Shown: positions 1 through 7,820 of the stretch, in pieces
Numbering within the stretch: position 1 is the first letter of the stretch
How the letters are laid out: every line of letters begins with the position of its first letter
Assembly (NCBI RefSeq): GCF_028532485.1
Contig: NZ_CP116942.1
Coordinates: forward strand, 4,340,001-4,404,000
DNA length: 64,000 nucleotides
Reading direction: 5' to 3'
From: Iamia majanohamensis
GTDB lineage: Bacteria > Actinomycetota > Acidimicrobiia > Acidimicrobiales > Iamiaceae
Translations under genes and position numbers: made by a program
Notes under the pieces: generated by a model
Seen by the model: the letters and a program-made list of their open reading frames with translations, nothing else
What the model was told of the DNA's origin: nothing
The model's database searches: none

Positions 1-1594
1 CGTTGACGCGGCGGGCCCGGACGAGCACGCCGGCCGAGCCGGGCAGGCGCCCCACCGACAGGATGTCGGTGCGGACCTCGCCGGAGCGGTCGTCCACCAG
101 GGAGGCCGCCACCTCGTCGCCGGGGGCGGCGGGCTCGGGCCCGTCGACCACGGGCACGTCGGCGAGGGTGCCGAAGCCGGGGACGTCGACGCTGACCGCG
201 TCGGACCCGTCGGCCACGGGGGCCACCGCCACGTGGAGCGTGCGGGTGGTCCCCTCGGCCACACCGGCCGCGGCGGTGGAGCCGTCGGCGCCGTCGCTGC
301 CCTCGAGGGTGCCCAGGCGCTGGCGCTCGGCCGGGTCGATGACGGCCCAGTCGTCGAGGTCGACGTCGAGGCCCTGGGGCCAGGTGCGGTCCGACCCGCT
401 CCGGGTGAGGTCCACGTAGACGGTGCTGCGGGCCTCGCCGGTGCGCACCACGGCGCGGGCAGCGACCGACCAGCCCGGCTCCGCCTCGGAGCTCAGCGCC
501 GGGCCGGGGTCGGGGAGGGAGACCTGGGGCCCCTCGGCGTCGGCCGAGACGTCGTCGGGCTCGGCCAGGGTGATCAGGTCGCCCTCGTCTCGGGCCGGGC
601 CGTCGAGCGTCGCCGTCCGGGGCTCGTCGAGGTCGTCGGGGGCGAGGGTGGTCGTGGGGGCGTCGTCGGCCACCGTCACCGGGAGGCTGCGGCGGACGCC
701 CGGGATGCGGACCAGCACCGTGTCGGGGTCGCCGCCGGGGGCCGCCACCAGGACGTCCCGGGTGACCGACCGGCCCGAGGGGACCGGGTCCTCGGCCAGC
801 TCGGCCACCGACCGGCTGCTCTCGGTGCGCACCTGGCCGAGGCGGCCGGTGGCGGGATCGACGACCGAGGCGTCGGCCAGGTCGGCGAGGGCGGACGGCG
901 AGAGGGCGTCACCGGTGCCGTTGCGGTCCTCGACGCGCAGGAGGATGCCGTCCGGCGTCCGCCAGGCGCCCTGGACGGCGACCTCGTGGTCCGGGGCCAG
1001 CTCGTCGACGGTGACCGTCGAGGGCGCCGGCGCGAACCGGACGTGGCGGACGGGGACGTCGTCGGCCGGCCGCCACCCGGGCAGGGCCACCCGCACCGAG
1101 CCGGCACCGGGGTCGACGTCGGCGAAGGTCACGTGCACGATCGCGGTGGCGCCGGACGGGACCGTCGTGGGCGAGCCCGAGCACAGGCAGGGCGAGCCGC
1201 CGTCGCCGGCCACGGGTGCGTGGCGCACGGTGCCCTCGGTGGTGACGATCCGCGTGGCGACGAGCCCGTCGAAGCCGAACAGGCTCGAGAGCGACGCCGA
1301 GCCCGACCCCTCGTTGGTGACCTCGGCGACGAGGGTGGTGGTGCCGTCGGGCTCCCGGAGGAGGGGCCGGAGGGCGACCGAGGCGTCGGGCTGGGCGGGC
1401 GAGGCCACCTCGACCACCGGCTCGTCCTCGGGCCAGGCCCGCAGCTCGGCGGCGGGCTCGGTGGTGGTCGTGGTGTCGGTGTCCTCACCGCTGCGGAGGG
1501 CCCCGGTGCACCCGGTGGCGAGCAGCCCGGCGACGGCCAGGGCCACGCCGACGAGGCGCGCCCGGCGGTGGGGGTGGTTCGGTGTCGTGGTCAT
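1..1594 (-). CDS. Secreted lipoprotein-like protein, 3' end outside window
   Basis: The frame opens at ATG 1594 and is still open at base 1, so about 531 codons are visible and the C terminus is missing. The N terminus has a basic stretch (R10-R13), a hydrophobic segment (L14-A26) and Cys29 in LLATGC, which looks like a lipobox although Ala rather than Leu sits at -3. A Thr-rich linker follows. The rest is acidic and beta-strand-like, with no catalytic motif I recognise. Three segments share a pattern ending in xPGxxxxxxVPV (for example DVPGFGTLADVPV), suggesting repeated Ig-like beta-sandwich units. Function unknown; probably anchored outside the membrane. It lies downstream of the FHA/kinase pair on the same strand, 100 bp after the kinase stop. 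Confidence 0.75.
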   Translation of the reverse strand, partial: MTTTPNHPHRRARLVGVALAVAGLLATGCTGALRSGEDTDTTTTTEPAAELRAWPEDEPVVEVASPAQPDASVALRPLLREPDGTTTLVAEVTNEGSGSASLSSLFGFDGLVATRIVTTEGTVRHAPVAGDGGSPCLCSGSPTTVPSGATAIVHVTFADVDPGAGSVRVALPGWRPADDVPVRHVRFAPAPSTVTVDELAPDHEVAVQGAWRTPDGILLRVEDRNGTGDALSPSALADLADASVVDPATGRLGQVRTESSRSVAELAEDPVPSGRSVTRDVLVAAPGGDPDTVLVRIPGVRRSLPVTVADDAPTTTLAPDDLDEPRTATLDGPARDEGDLITLAEPDDVSADAEGPQVSLPDPGPALSSEAEPGWSVAARAVVRTGEARSTVYVDLTRSGSDRTWPQGLDVDLDDWAVIDPAERQRLGTLEGSDGADGSTAAAGVAEGTTRTLHVAVAPVADGSDAVSVDVPGFGTLADVPVVDGPEPAAPGDEVAASLVDDRSGEVRTDILSVGRLPGSAGVLVRARRVN

Positions 1595-1694
1595 GGCGCC
1601 AGGGGACCACCGCGGGCGGGGTGGCGACCATGGGGGACGACCCCCACGCGGCACGGCCGGGGCCGTGACCAGGGACGTCCGGGCGGCGGCGGGG

Positions 1695-3074
1695 TCACGG
1701 CCCGAGGAAGAGGTAGGCGGTGACGAGGGCGGCGACCGCCACGGCGACGGCGGCGGCCACGATCCGCACCCCCGGCGCCGCAGCCACCCGCCGACCGAGG
1801 AGGGCGGCGGCGCCCAGCAGGGCGGTGGTGAGGACCAGGTGCACGATGCGGCGGGCGGCCAGCCCGCCGGGGGTGACGGTGGCGACGAGGGATGCCACCT
1901 CGGCGGCCACCGCCCCGGCCACGGCACCGCCGGCCACCGCGGCCGCCACGCGACCGGGGGCGACGGGGGCGGGGGCGGGCTCGGCACCTGCGGCCGGGGC
2001 GGCGACGACGTCGTGCGGCGGGTCCGGGGGCGGGGCCGGCGTGGTGGCCGGGGCGGGGGCGACGGCGGTGCGGTCGCCCACGGTGGCCGCGTCGGGGCGG
2101 GCCCAGCCCGGGCTGGACGCCCCGCCCGCCGGGGCCGGGCGGGTGGTGCCGGGCACGGGAGCCGCCCCGAGGGGCGCCGGGGAGGGCGGGGCCGGCGCCG
2201 CCTCGGGCCCGTCGCCGGGGGCGGCCACCACCCGGGCCAGGGCGCGGAGCTCCTCGGCCGCCTCCGCGGCGGTGGCCCGACGGTGGGGGTCGGCCACGAG
2301 GAGGCGGCGGTCGATGAGGTCGCGGAGGGCGAGGGCCACGTCCGGCGCCGGGTTCCGGTCGCCCCGCAGGACCGCGGCGTGGCGGACGGTCGCGTCGGCC
2401 CCCACGAACGGGTGCTGGCCCGAGGCCACCACCCAGAGCGTGGTGCCCAGGGCCCAGATGTCGGCCGAGCGGTGCACGCGCCCCTCGCCCGCCGCCACCT
2501 CCGGGGGTCGGTAGTCGAGGGTGGCGCCGATGGGCCGGGCGTAGGAGCCGTCGAGGGCGGCGGACACGCCGAAGTCGCCCAGCTTCCAGAGGCCGTCGGC
2601 CCGCAGGGCGTTGGCCGGCTTCACGTCGCCGTGGAGGTGGCCGACCTCGTGGAGGGCGGCCAGGCCCTCGGCCAGCTGGGCCCCCACGTCGGCCACCTGC
2701 CCGGCGGGGAGCGGACCCTCCCGGGCCAGGACGGTGGCCAGGTCGACCTCGGCCCGCTCCAGCACGAAGACCACGCACCCGGCCAGGGGGCCCTCGTCGA
2801 TGTCGAAGGCGTCCTCCCCGGCGAGAAGGTGGGGGTGGCGGATCGAGCGGAGCAGGTCGAACTCGCCGACCAGGGCGCTGCGCGCCGCACCCGACAGGAT
2901 GGGGTCGAACACCTTGAGGGCCCGGCTGGGCTCGTCCTGCCAGGAGTCGCGGGTGGCGGCGAACACCTGCCCGAAGGCGCCGCGGGCGAGGAACCGCTCG
3001 ATGCGCCACTCGCGCACGCGGCTGCCGGGGCGCAGGGCATCGACGGGGCTCCCGCCGGGGGGCACCTCGGTCAC
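1695..3074 (-). CDS. Ser/Thr protein kinase with C-terminal membrane segments
   Basis: A 459-residue protein from GTG 3074, which overlaps the upstream FHA gene stop as GTGA (4 bp), so the two are translationally coupled. The kinase domain covers about residues 22-300: glycine loop RGAFGQVF (31-38), ATP-binding Lys54 (ALKVF), alphaC Glu71, catalytic loop HGDVKPAN with Asp150, Lys152 and Asn155, DFG at 167-169, and PPE (190-192) as the APE equivalent. The catalytic loop reads HGD, not HRD, as in non-RD or atypical kinases. A long Pro/Ala linker leads to two hydrophobic stretches near the C terminus (LTTALLGAAALLG and AAAVAVAVAALVTAYLFLG), so it is likely membrane anchored. It probably phosphorylates a partner read by the FHA protein (inference). 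Confidence 0.88.
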   Translation of the reverse strand: MTEVPPGGSPVDALRPGSRVREWRIERFLARGAFGQVFAATRDSWQDEPSRALKVFDPILSGAARSALVGEFDLLRSIRHPHLLAGEDAFDIDEGPLAGCVVFVLERAEVDLATVLAREGPLPAGQVADVGAQLAEGLAALHEVGHLHGDVKPANALRADGLWKLGDFGVSAALDGSYARPIGATLDYRPPEVAAGEGRVHRSADIWALGTTLWVVASGQHPFVGADATVRHAAVLRGDRNPAPDVALALRDLIDRRLLVADPHRRATAAEAAEELRALARVVAAPGDGPEAAPAPPSPAPLGAAPVPGTTRPAPAGGASSPGWARPDAATVGDRTAVAPAPATTPAPPPDPPHDVVAAPAAGAEPAPAPVAPGRVAAAVAGGAVAGAVAAEVASLVATVTPGGLAARRIVHLVLTTALLGAAALLGRRVAAAPGVRIVAAAVAVAVAALVTAYLFLGP

Positions 3075-3850
3075 GGCTGGGGCGCGGCGACGTCGTCGTC
3101 GGCCAGCAGGTCGAGGTCGGACCCGGTGACGGTGCCGGTGCGCAGGGCCAGGTCGACGAGGCGTCGGGAGGCGTCGCGCACCTCCAGGCCGGCGGCCGAC
3201 ACGCCGTCGGGGTCGCCGCCCAGGCCCGCCCGTCGGCGCACGTGGGCCAGCCGACGCTCCACCGCCTTGGTCGAGACCCGCCCGCCCTCGACCGGCAGGG
3301 CGGAGAGGGTGCGGGCCACCTCGGCCACGGTGGGGACCTCGGAGGTGGAGGGGTCGCGCAGCCGGGGGGCGCACAGGGCCACGAGCGCCCGGAAGTAGCC
3401 CGCGTCGCGGTCGAGGTCGAGGGCCCGCACGGTGTCGCCTGCCGGCGCCGCACCGCCGGCGGGGACGGCGGTGGCGAGCAGGGGGCAGTCGACCTCGACC
3501 GACACCACCTCCTCCCCGGTGGCCACCTCGACCCGGACGGAGGGCCACGGCACCCGCAAGGTGCGGCCGGGGGTGACGTCGGTGCTGTCGGCCCCGTCCC
3601 GGGGGACCACGCGGAGGTGCAGCCAGCGGCCCTCGTTCACGAGCAGCCAGCCGTCGTCGAGCACCTCGATCCGCCCGGCGTGGGCGTGCAGGCGCGCGCT
3701 GGTGGACAGGGCGAGGTGGGGCACCCCGACGCCCGCGTCGACCTCGGGCCCGTCGCCCTGGTCGCGGCCGAAGGTCACCTCGTCGCCCACGCCCAGCACG
3801 ACCTCACCGCCGGCGTGGGTCACGGTGAGGATCCCGTCGTCGCGCTCCAT
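3071..3850 (-). CDS. FHA-domain protein
   Basis: A 259-residue protein from ATG 3850, with GGGAG a few bases upstream. The N-terminal ~100 residues resemble a forkhead-associated phosphopeptide-binding domain: VTFGRD, then an LALS/RLHAHAGRIEVLDDG core with the usual strand-Gly-Arg pattern. The C-terminal half is helical and Arg-rich, with RLRDPSTSEVPTVAEVA and a helix-turn-helix-like block around KAVERRLAHVRRRAGL, as in actinobacterial FHA proteins that carry a winged-helix-like tail. It overlaps the kinase start by 4 bp, so the two are made together and probably act together: FHA domains bind phosphothreonine. Confidence 0.8.
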   Translation of the reverse strand: MERDDGILTVTHAGGEVVLGVGDEVTFGRDQGDGPEVDAGVGVPHLALSTSARLHAHAGRIEVLDDGWLLVNEGRWLHLRVVPRDGADSTDVTPGRTLRVPWPSVRVEVATGEEVVSVEVDCPLLATAVPAGGAAPAGDTVRALDLDRDAGYFRALVALCAPRLRDPSTSEVPTVAEVARTLSALPVEGGRVSTKAVERRLAHVRRRAGLGGDPDGVSAAGLEVRDASRRLVDLALRTGTVTGSDLDLLADDDVAAPQP

Positions 3851-3946
3851 GCTCTCCCGGTGGTGCGGCCCGCGGCGCCACGCTACCCGGGCCCGTCGGC
3901 CGCCCGGCCCCGGGCGAGCGCCCGGCGACGGCGGACGAGGGCGCGG

Positions 3947-4459
3947 TCAGAGGTCGACGACGGCCGAGGCGGTGTCGCCCAGCCGGACCGCGCCGCCCTC
4001 GACCACCTGGGCGTTCCACCCGCCGTGGCCCCGCAGGGCGTTCCACGCCCCCTCGCCCAGGGCCTCCTCCATGCGGGAGCAGGGGTCGCACGGCCCGGCC
4101 AGGGCCAGCAGGGCGCCGCCGACCCGGAGGTGGCGGCCGCGCAGGGCGGTGAGGTTGATCCCCTCGACCACCAGGTTGCGGCGGAGGACGGCGGGGTCGA
4201 CCTCGCGGTGGCCGGTGAGGGCGGCGATCACCGGCAGGTGCTCGGCCTGGAGCAGGGTGACCTGGCGGGTGCCGGGCCCGCCGGGACGGGGCGTCCAGTG
4301 GTCGCCCCGGAGGCCCTCGCCGGCGACGGCCTCGACCTCGTCGACCACCCGCACGTGCTCGCGTCGGGCGGTGCGCAGGCCGATCCAGGTGACCCGCCCG
4401 GATCGGGGGAAGGCGTCGCGCATCCGCCCCAGCGGGGAGTCGGGGTCGGGCACGGCCAT
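3947..4459 (-). CDS. MOSC-domain protein
   Basis: A 170-residue protein consistent with a single MOSC (molybdenum cofactor sulfurase C-terminal) domain, the usual length for stand-alone MOSC proteins of the YiiM type. The typical core NLVVEGINLTALRGRHLRVG is followed by the conserved cysteine region PCDPCSRME, where the Cys is thought to carry sulfur or bind molybdopterin. Members act in molybdopterin-enzyme maturation or N-hydroxylated substrate reduction; which applies here cannot be told. ATG 4459 is preceded by the hexamer TAGCGT at a 6-nt distance, suggesting a leaderless transcript. Confidence 0.85.
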   Translation of the reverse strand: MAVPDPDSPLGRMRDAFPRSGRVTWIGLRTARREHVRVVDEVEAVAGEGLRGDHWTPRPGGPGTRQVTLLQAEHLPVIAALTGHREVDPAVLRRNLVVEGINLTALRGRHLRVGGALLALAGPCDPCSRMEEALGEGAWNALRGHGGWNAQVVEGGAVRLGDTASAVVDL

Positions 4460-4465
4460 CGGCCG

Positions 4466-4471
4466 ACGCTA
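4466..4471 (-). promoter_or_regulatory. Likely -10 hexamer of leaderless MOSC transcript
   Basis: On the minus strand TAGCGT stands 6 nt before ATG 4459, leaving no room for a ribosome binding site. The same spacing recurs at many gene starts in this window. Confidence 0.45.
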
Positions 4472-4508
4472 GGTCGCCCCGGGGGCGCGCCCGCCCCGCA
4501 GCGACCGC

Positions 4509-5531
4509 TCAGGGGACGGCGATGGCCCGGCCGGTGCCGTGGTCGCCCCGGTCGAGGGCGGCGATGGCCTCGGGCACGTCGTCGAGCCCGATGGTGCGGG
4601 CGTGGACGGTGATGTGGCCCGCCTGGGCCAGGGCCACCACCTCCTCCAGCTCCCGGGGCTCGCCGGCGTAGGAGGTGTGCAGCCGGGTCTCCCACGGCAG
4701 CGACAGCAGGTTGAACCCGAAGGTGCCCAGCTTGGTGCCGATGAGGACCACCCGGCCGGCGGGGCCGACGGCCGCGGCGGCCATGGCGAGGGTGCTGTCG
4801 GAGCCGACCAGGTCGAGCACCAGCGAGGCGCCCGAGGGGCGCAGGCCGCGCACCTGGCCGGCCGCGTCGTCGTCGGGGTGGACGGCGAGGTTGGCGCCCA
4901 GCTCGAGGGCGAAGGCCCGCCGGCCCTCGTCGGGCTCCACCACCACGATGCGGGCCGGGCTGACCGCGCCGAGGATCTGGATGGCCATGTGGCCTACCCC
5001 GCCGGCGCCGATCACCACCGCCACCGACGCGCCGTCGAGCTCGTCGCGGGCGTTGCGGACGGCGTGGTACGGGGTGAGGGCGGCGTCGTCGAGGGGCCCG
5101 GCGGTGACGGGGTCGAGGTCGCCCAGGGGGACCACGTAGCGGGCCGCGGGCACGAGGATGTGGCTGGCCATGCCCCCGTCGGCGCCCAGCCCGCCCCCGG
5201 CGACGGGCGCCACCTCGGGGCAGAGCCGCTCGTGGCCCCGGCGGCAGGTGGTGCACGTGCCGCAGCCCCACTCGGAGTGGACGACCACGGGCAGGCCCTC
5301 GTCGAGGCCGACCACCCCGGGCCCGACGGCGGCGACGTGGCCGGCCGTCTCGTGGCCGAGGGTGAACGGCCGACCCTCGCCGTAGAAGTCGGGGGCCCGG
5401 CCGATGACCACGTCGGAGTGGCACACCCCGGCCCCGGCCACCCGCACCAGCACCTGCCCGGGTCCGGGCTCGGGGGTGGGGACGTCGGTGACCTCGATGC
5501 CGCCCCCGGGGATGGTGCGCACCGCCTTCAC
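4509..5531 (-). CDS. Zinc-dependent medium-chain alcohol dehydrogenase
   Basis: A 340-residue protein from GTG 5531 (start chosen by alignment to the family N terminus KAVRTIPGGGIEV and normal length). Catalytic zinc ligands are Cys37 (GVCHSD) and His60-Glu61 (GHE). The structural-zinc loop has Cys90, 93, 96 and 104 (CGTCTTC...C). The nucleotide-binding Rossmann motif is GAGGVGHMAIQ. It should oxidise an alcohol or reduce an aldehyde/ketone with NAD(P); the substrate cannot be inferred. It stands alone, with a CTGGAC-N4-GTCCAG palindrome about 50 bp upstream that may be its operator. Confidence 0.92.
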   Translation of the reverse strand: MKAVRTIPGGGIEVTDVPTPEPGPGQVLVRVAGAGVCHSDVVIGRAPDFYGEGRPFTLGHETAGHVAAVGPGVVGLDEGLPVVVHSEWGCGTCTTCRRGHERLCPEVAPVAGGGLGADGGMASHILVPAARYVVPLGDLDPVTAGPLDDAALTPYHAVRNARDELDGASVAVVIGAGGVGHMAIQILGAVSPARIVVVEPDEGRRAFALELGANLAVHPDDDAAGQVRGLRPSGASLVLDLVGSDSTLAMAAAAVGPAGRVVLIGTKLGTFGFNLLSLPWETRLHTSYAGEPRELEEVVALAQAGHITVHARTIGLDDVPEAIAALDRGDHGTGRAIAVP

Positions 5532-5579
5532 CGGGAGCCCCCGTCGTGGTCGGCGGCGGTCGGGGACGGCGGGGTGCAT

Positions 5580-5595
5580 CTGGACACCCGTCCAG
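5580..5595. promoter_or_regulatory. Operator-like palindrome CTGGAC-ACCC-GTCCAG
   Basis: Perfect 6-bp arms around 4 bp, about 50 bp before the alcohol dehydrogenase start. Related TGGACA/TGTCCA sites occur at 7623-7638 and 35279-35292, each upstream of a catabolic gene, which suggests a shared TetR-type regulator (inference). Confidence 0.4.
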
Positions 5596-5704
5596 GTTGC
5601 CAGGTCCGGCCCTCGCCCGCCCGAGGTCGGTGGCCGCCGGCCCGACCGCAACGGGCGCGGACCGCTGGGCCGGCCCCGATCGCTGCGGGCGCGGGCCCCG
5701 TGCC

Positions 5705-5836
5705 GCTTCTGGTCTGGGATCAGGCCCTCCAGGGCGTCATCGCAGACCAGAAGCGATCCGGTCCGGGCCGCACCCGATCTGGTCTGGGATCAGGCCCTCC
5801 AGGGCGTCATCGCAGACCAGGAGCGATCCGGTCCGG
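5705..5836. repeat. Tandem pair of intergenic hairpin repeats, 70-bp period
   Basis: Copy 1 has perfect 12-bp arms (5705-5716 GCTTCTGGTCTG; 5743-5754) around a loop that holds a second small palindrome GCCCT-CC-AGGGC (5724-5735). Copy 2 starts exactly 70 bp later (arms 5779-5786 and 5813-5820). The 59-bp shared unit (5708-5766 and 5778-5836) differs at one base. Confidence 0.85.
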
Positions 5837-5968
5837 ACCAGCTCCGGTCGACGACCCGGCCCCGCGAGCTCGCTCCGCGACCAGGAGCGACGGCGAGCGC
5901 GGCGCGACCGGCGTCGCACTGCCCCGCGGTGTGGGAGGTTGGCGGGCCGACGAGCCGAGGAGGACGCG

Positions 5969-7081
5969 ATGGGGCCGCTGGCCGGGGTGAAGGTCGTGGA
6001 GGTGGGAGGGCTCGGCCCCGGCCCCTTCGCGGGGATGCTGCTGGCCGACCTGGGCGCCGAGGTCGTGGTGGCCCACCGCCAGGGCCAGCCCCCCGGCGGG
6101 TTCGGCCCCCTCGACCGGGGCAAGCGCTTCGTGGGCGTCGACCTCAAGGACCCCGACGGCCTGGAGGTCCTGCTGCGCCTGGCTGACGGGGCCGACGTGC
6201 TCGTCGAGCCCTTCCGCCCCGGCGTGGCCGCCCGCCTCGGGTTCGGTCCGGCGGTGGCCTGCGCCCGCAACCCGGGCCTCGTCTACGTCCACCTCACCGG
6301 CTACGGCCAGGACGGCCCGCTGGCCTCGGCCGCCGGGCACGACATCGACTACCTGGCGGTGTCGGGCACCCTCGACCCGCTGGGGCGGGCCGGAGGGCCG
6401 CCCACGCCGCCGATCAACGTGCTGGGCGACTTCGCCGGCGGCGGCTCCTTCGCGGTGATCGGCGTGCTGGCCGCCCTGCACGAGCGGGCGAGCAGCGGCC
6501 GGGGCCAGGTGATCGACGCGGCCATGGTCGACGGCGCGGCAGTGCTGCTGGCCCCGTTCTTCACCGGGCGCATCGGCGGGGGCTGGGGTCCGCGGGGGAC
6601 GAACATGCTCGACGGCGCGGCGCCGTTCTACGACTCCTACCGCTGCGGCGACGACGCCTGGCTCGCCGTCGGGGCGCTGGAGCCGCAGTTCTACGTCGCC
6701 CTGCTGCAGGGCCTCGGCCTCGACGACGAGGACCCGGCCGACCAGCACGACCAGTCCCGGTGGCCGGCGCTGCGGGAGCGCATCGCCGCGGTGGTCGCCA
6801 CCCGCACCCGGGACGAGTGGGTCGAGGCCTTCGCCGACCTCGACGCCTGCGTGGCGCCCGTCCTCACCCCGGCGGAGGCCGCGACCCACCCCCACGCCGT
6901 GGCCCGGGCCGCGTTCCGCACCGACGCCGGCGGCACCCCCGAGCCTGCACCGGCGCCGCGCTTCTCCCGCACCCCGGCCGAGGTGGGCTCGCCGACGCCG
7001 GGTCCGGCGGCGGCGCTGGCCGCCTTCGGGATCCCCACCGACGAGGCCGCCGCCCTGGTCGACGCCGGCACCGTCACCTGA
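5969..7081 (+). CDS. Alpha-methylacyl-CoA racemase (CaiB/BaiF family III CoA-transferase fold)
   Basis: A 370-residue protein, the usual length for AMACR/MCR. ATG 5969 follows the strong Shine-Dalgarno GAGGAGGA by about 5 nt. The racemase signature is present rather than that of a CoA transferase: His124 in GHDIDYLAVSG (the catalytic His-Asp family signature), VIDAAMVDGA with the second catalytic acid, and DGAAPFYDSY. The N-terminal VVEVGGLGPGPFAGMLLADLGAEV is typical of the family (only part of this pattern is diagnostic). It should epimerise 2-methyl-branched acyl-CoAs, needed for beta-oxidation of branched fatty acids or sterol side chains, which fits the catabolic gene content. Confidence 0.92.
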   Translation: MGPLAGVKVVEVGGLGPGPFAGMLLADLGAEVVVAHRQGQPPGGFGPLDRGKRFVGVDLKDPDGLEVLLRLADGADVLVEPFRPGVAARLGFGPAVACARNPGLVYVHLTGYGQDGPLASAAGHDIDYLAVSGTLDPLGRAGGPPTPPINVLGDFAGGGSFAVIGVLAALHERASSGRGQVIDAAMVDGAAVLLAPFFTGRIGGGWGPRGTNMLDGAAPFYDSYRCGDDAWLAVGALEPQFYVALLQGLGLDDEDPADQHDQSRWPALRERIAAVVATRTRDEWVEAFADLDACVAPVLTPAEAATHPHAVARAAFRTDAGGTPEPAPAPRFSRTPAEVGSPTPGPAAALAAFGIPTDEAAALVDAGTVT

Positions 7082-7125
7082 GCCCGCCCTACCGGACGGG
7101 CACCGGCGCTGCAGCCGGGGAGCGG

Positions 7126-7584
7126 TCAGAGGCGGGGGTCGCCGGTGACGTCGGTGAGCCACCAGAGGTCGGCGCTGAAGAGGCGCTCCTTCCACCACTC
7201 GGGCGCGGCGTCGAGGAGGGTGCCGTAGTTCCAGTAGTCCTTCCAGAGCACGACCCGGTCGCCCTCGACCCGGTGGACGGAGCAGAACGGGAGCACGACC
7301 TCCTCGCCGGTGCCCCAGATCCAGCGCTCGGCGTGCTCGACCATCACCACGTCGCCGGTGCAGACGACGCGGCCCTCGATGTGCTCGTGGCCGGCGAGGG
7401 GCTCGAGGCCCAGCTGCAGCCGGCCGACGATGGCCTTCGGCCCGACCGCGGCGGTGGAGGGCCCGGTGGGCACGTCGAGGTAGATGGCCTCGTCGCCGAG
7501 GTGGGAGGCGATGCGGTCCCAGTCGTGGGCGTAGACCGCGTCCCAGAGGGCGGCGGTGACGTCGGTGGGCTCGGGCGTGGGCAC
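7126..7584 (-). CDS. SnoaL/limonene-epoxide-hydrolase-like (NTF2 fold) protein
   Basis: A 152-residue protein from GTG 7584, preceded by GGGAG at good spacing; upstream in-frame codons look non-coding. It shows the NTF2-like pattern WDAVYAHDWDRIASHLGD, then YLDVPTGPSTAAVGPKAI, a strand with GEEVVLPFCSVHRVEGDRVVLWKDYW. Members of this group are epoxide hydrolases, isomerases or uncharacterised small-molecule enzymes; I cannot confirm the Asp-Arg-Asp triad of limonene epoxide hydrolase. Single gene; a partial TGGACA/TGTCC palindrome lies in its promoter. Confidence 0.75.
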   Translation of the reverse strand: MPTPEPTDVTAALWDAVYAHDWDRIASHLGDEAIYLDVPTGPSTAAVGPKAIVGRLQLGLEPLAGHEHIEGRVVCTGDVVMVEHAERWIWGTGEEVVLPFCSVHRVEGDRVVLWKDYWNYGTLLDAAPEWWKERLFSADLWWLTDVTGDPRL

Positions 7585-7622
7585 GGCGGCTCCCAGGGGT
7601 CGGAGGCGCTCAGGGTGCCACG

Positions 7623-7638
7623 CTGGACACCTGTCTGC
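7623..7638. promoter_or_regulatory. Imperfect TGGACA-N2-TGTC operator-like site
   Basis: CTGGACACCTGTCTGC lies about 40 bp before GTG 7584; one half matches the sites at 5580 and 35279 and the other half is degenerate. On the minus strand the GTGTCCAG half is followed by CAGCGT, a possible -10, so a bound repressor would cover the promoter. Confidence 0.3.
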
Positions 7639-7734
7639 CTGCGGGGCGCAACCCGTGGGGCCGGCAGCCCGCGAGCGCCATCGATGAGCGTCGCCGCGTG
7701 CGGCCAGCAGCGAATTGACGCGAGCCCTCGAAGG

Positions 7735-7773
7735 TTGGACGGACAGCGTCACATGTGGCGGAGGTCCGTCCAA
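7735..7773. terminator. Stem-loop downstream of encapsulin operon
   Basis: Perfect 9-bp arms TTGGACGGA (7735-7743) and TCCGTCCAA (7765-7773) around 21 nt, 48 bp beyond the encapsulin stop. There is no T-tract, so it may be a processing or attenuating hairpin rather than a classic terminator. Confidence 0.4.
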
Positions 7774-7820
7774 GGTTCGGCGGCTTGCACCCCCTGTGGC
7801 CGATGCGCCGCCGGTGAGGC

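Larger units (their letters stand above)
5532..5968. other. 437-bp divergent intergenic region
   Basis: The spacer between the alcohol dehydrogenase and racemase starts contains a CTGGAC/GTCCAG palindrome (5580-5595), a tandem pair of hairpin repeats (5705-5836) and, at its right end, a strong Shine-Dalgarno sequence (GAGGAGGAC) for the racemase. No credible gene is present; the ORFs crossing it lack family similarity. Confidence 0.7.

Noticed and set aside
233-3453. Several long open frames on both strands opposite the lipoprotein and kinase genes
   Set aside because: High GC makes antisense frames stay open; their translations are Arg/Pro/Gly/Ala-rich without family motifs and conflict with the clear kinase, FHA and lipoprotein frames.
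5705-5836. Tandem repeats considered as a CRISPR array
   Set aside because: Only two copies, palindromic over their whole length, 11-bp separation that is not spacer-like, and no cas genes.
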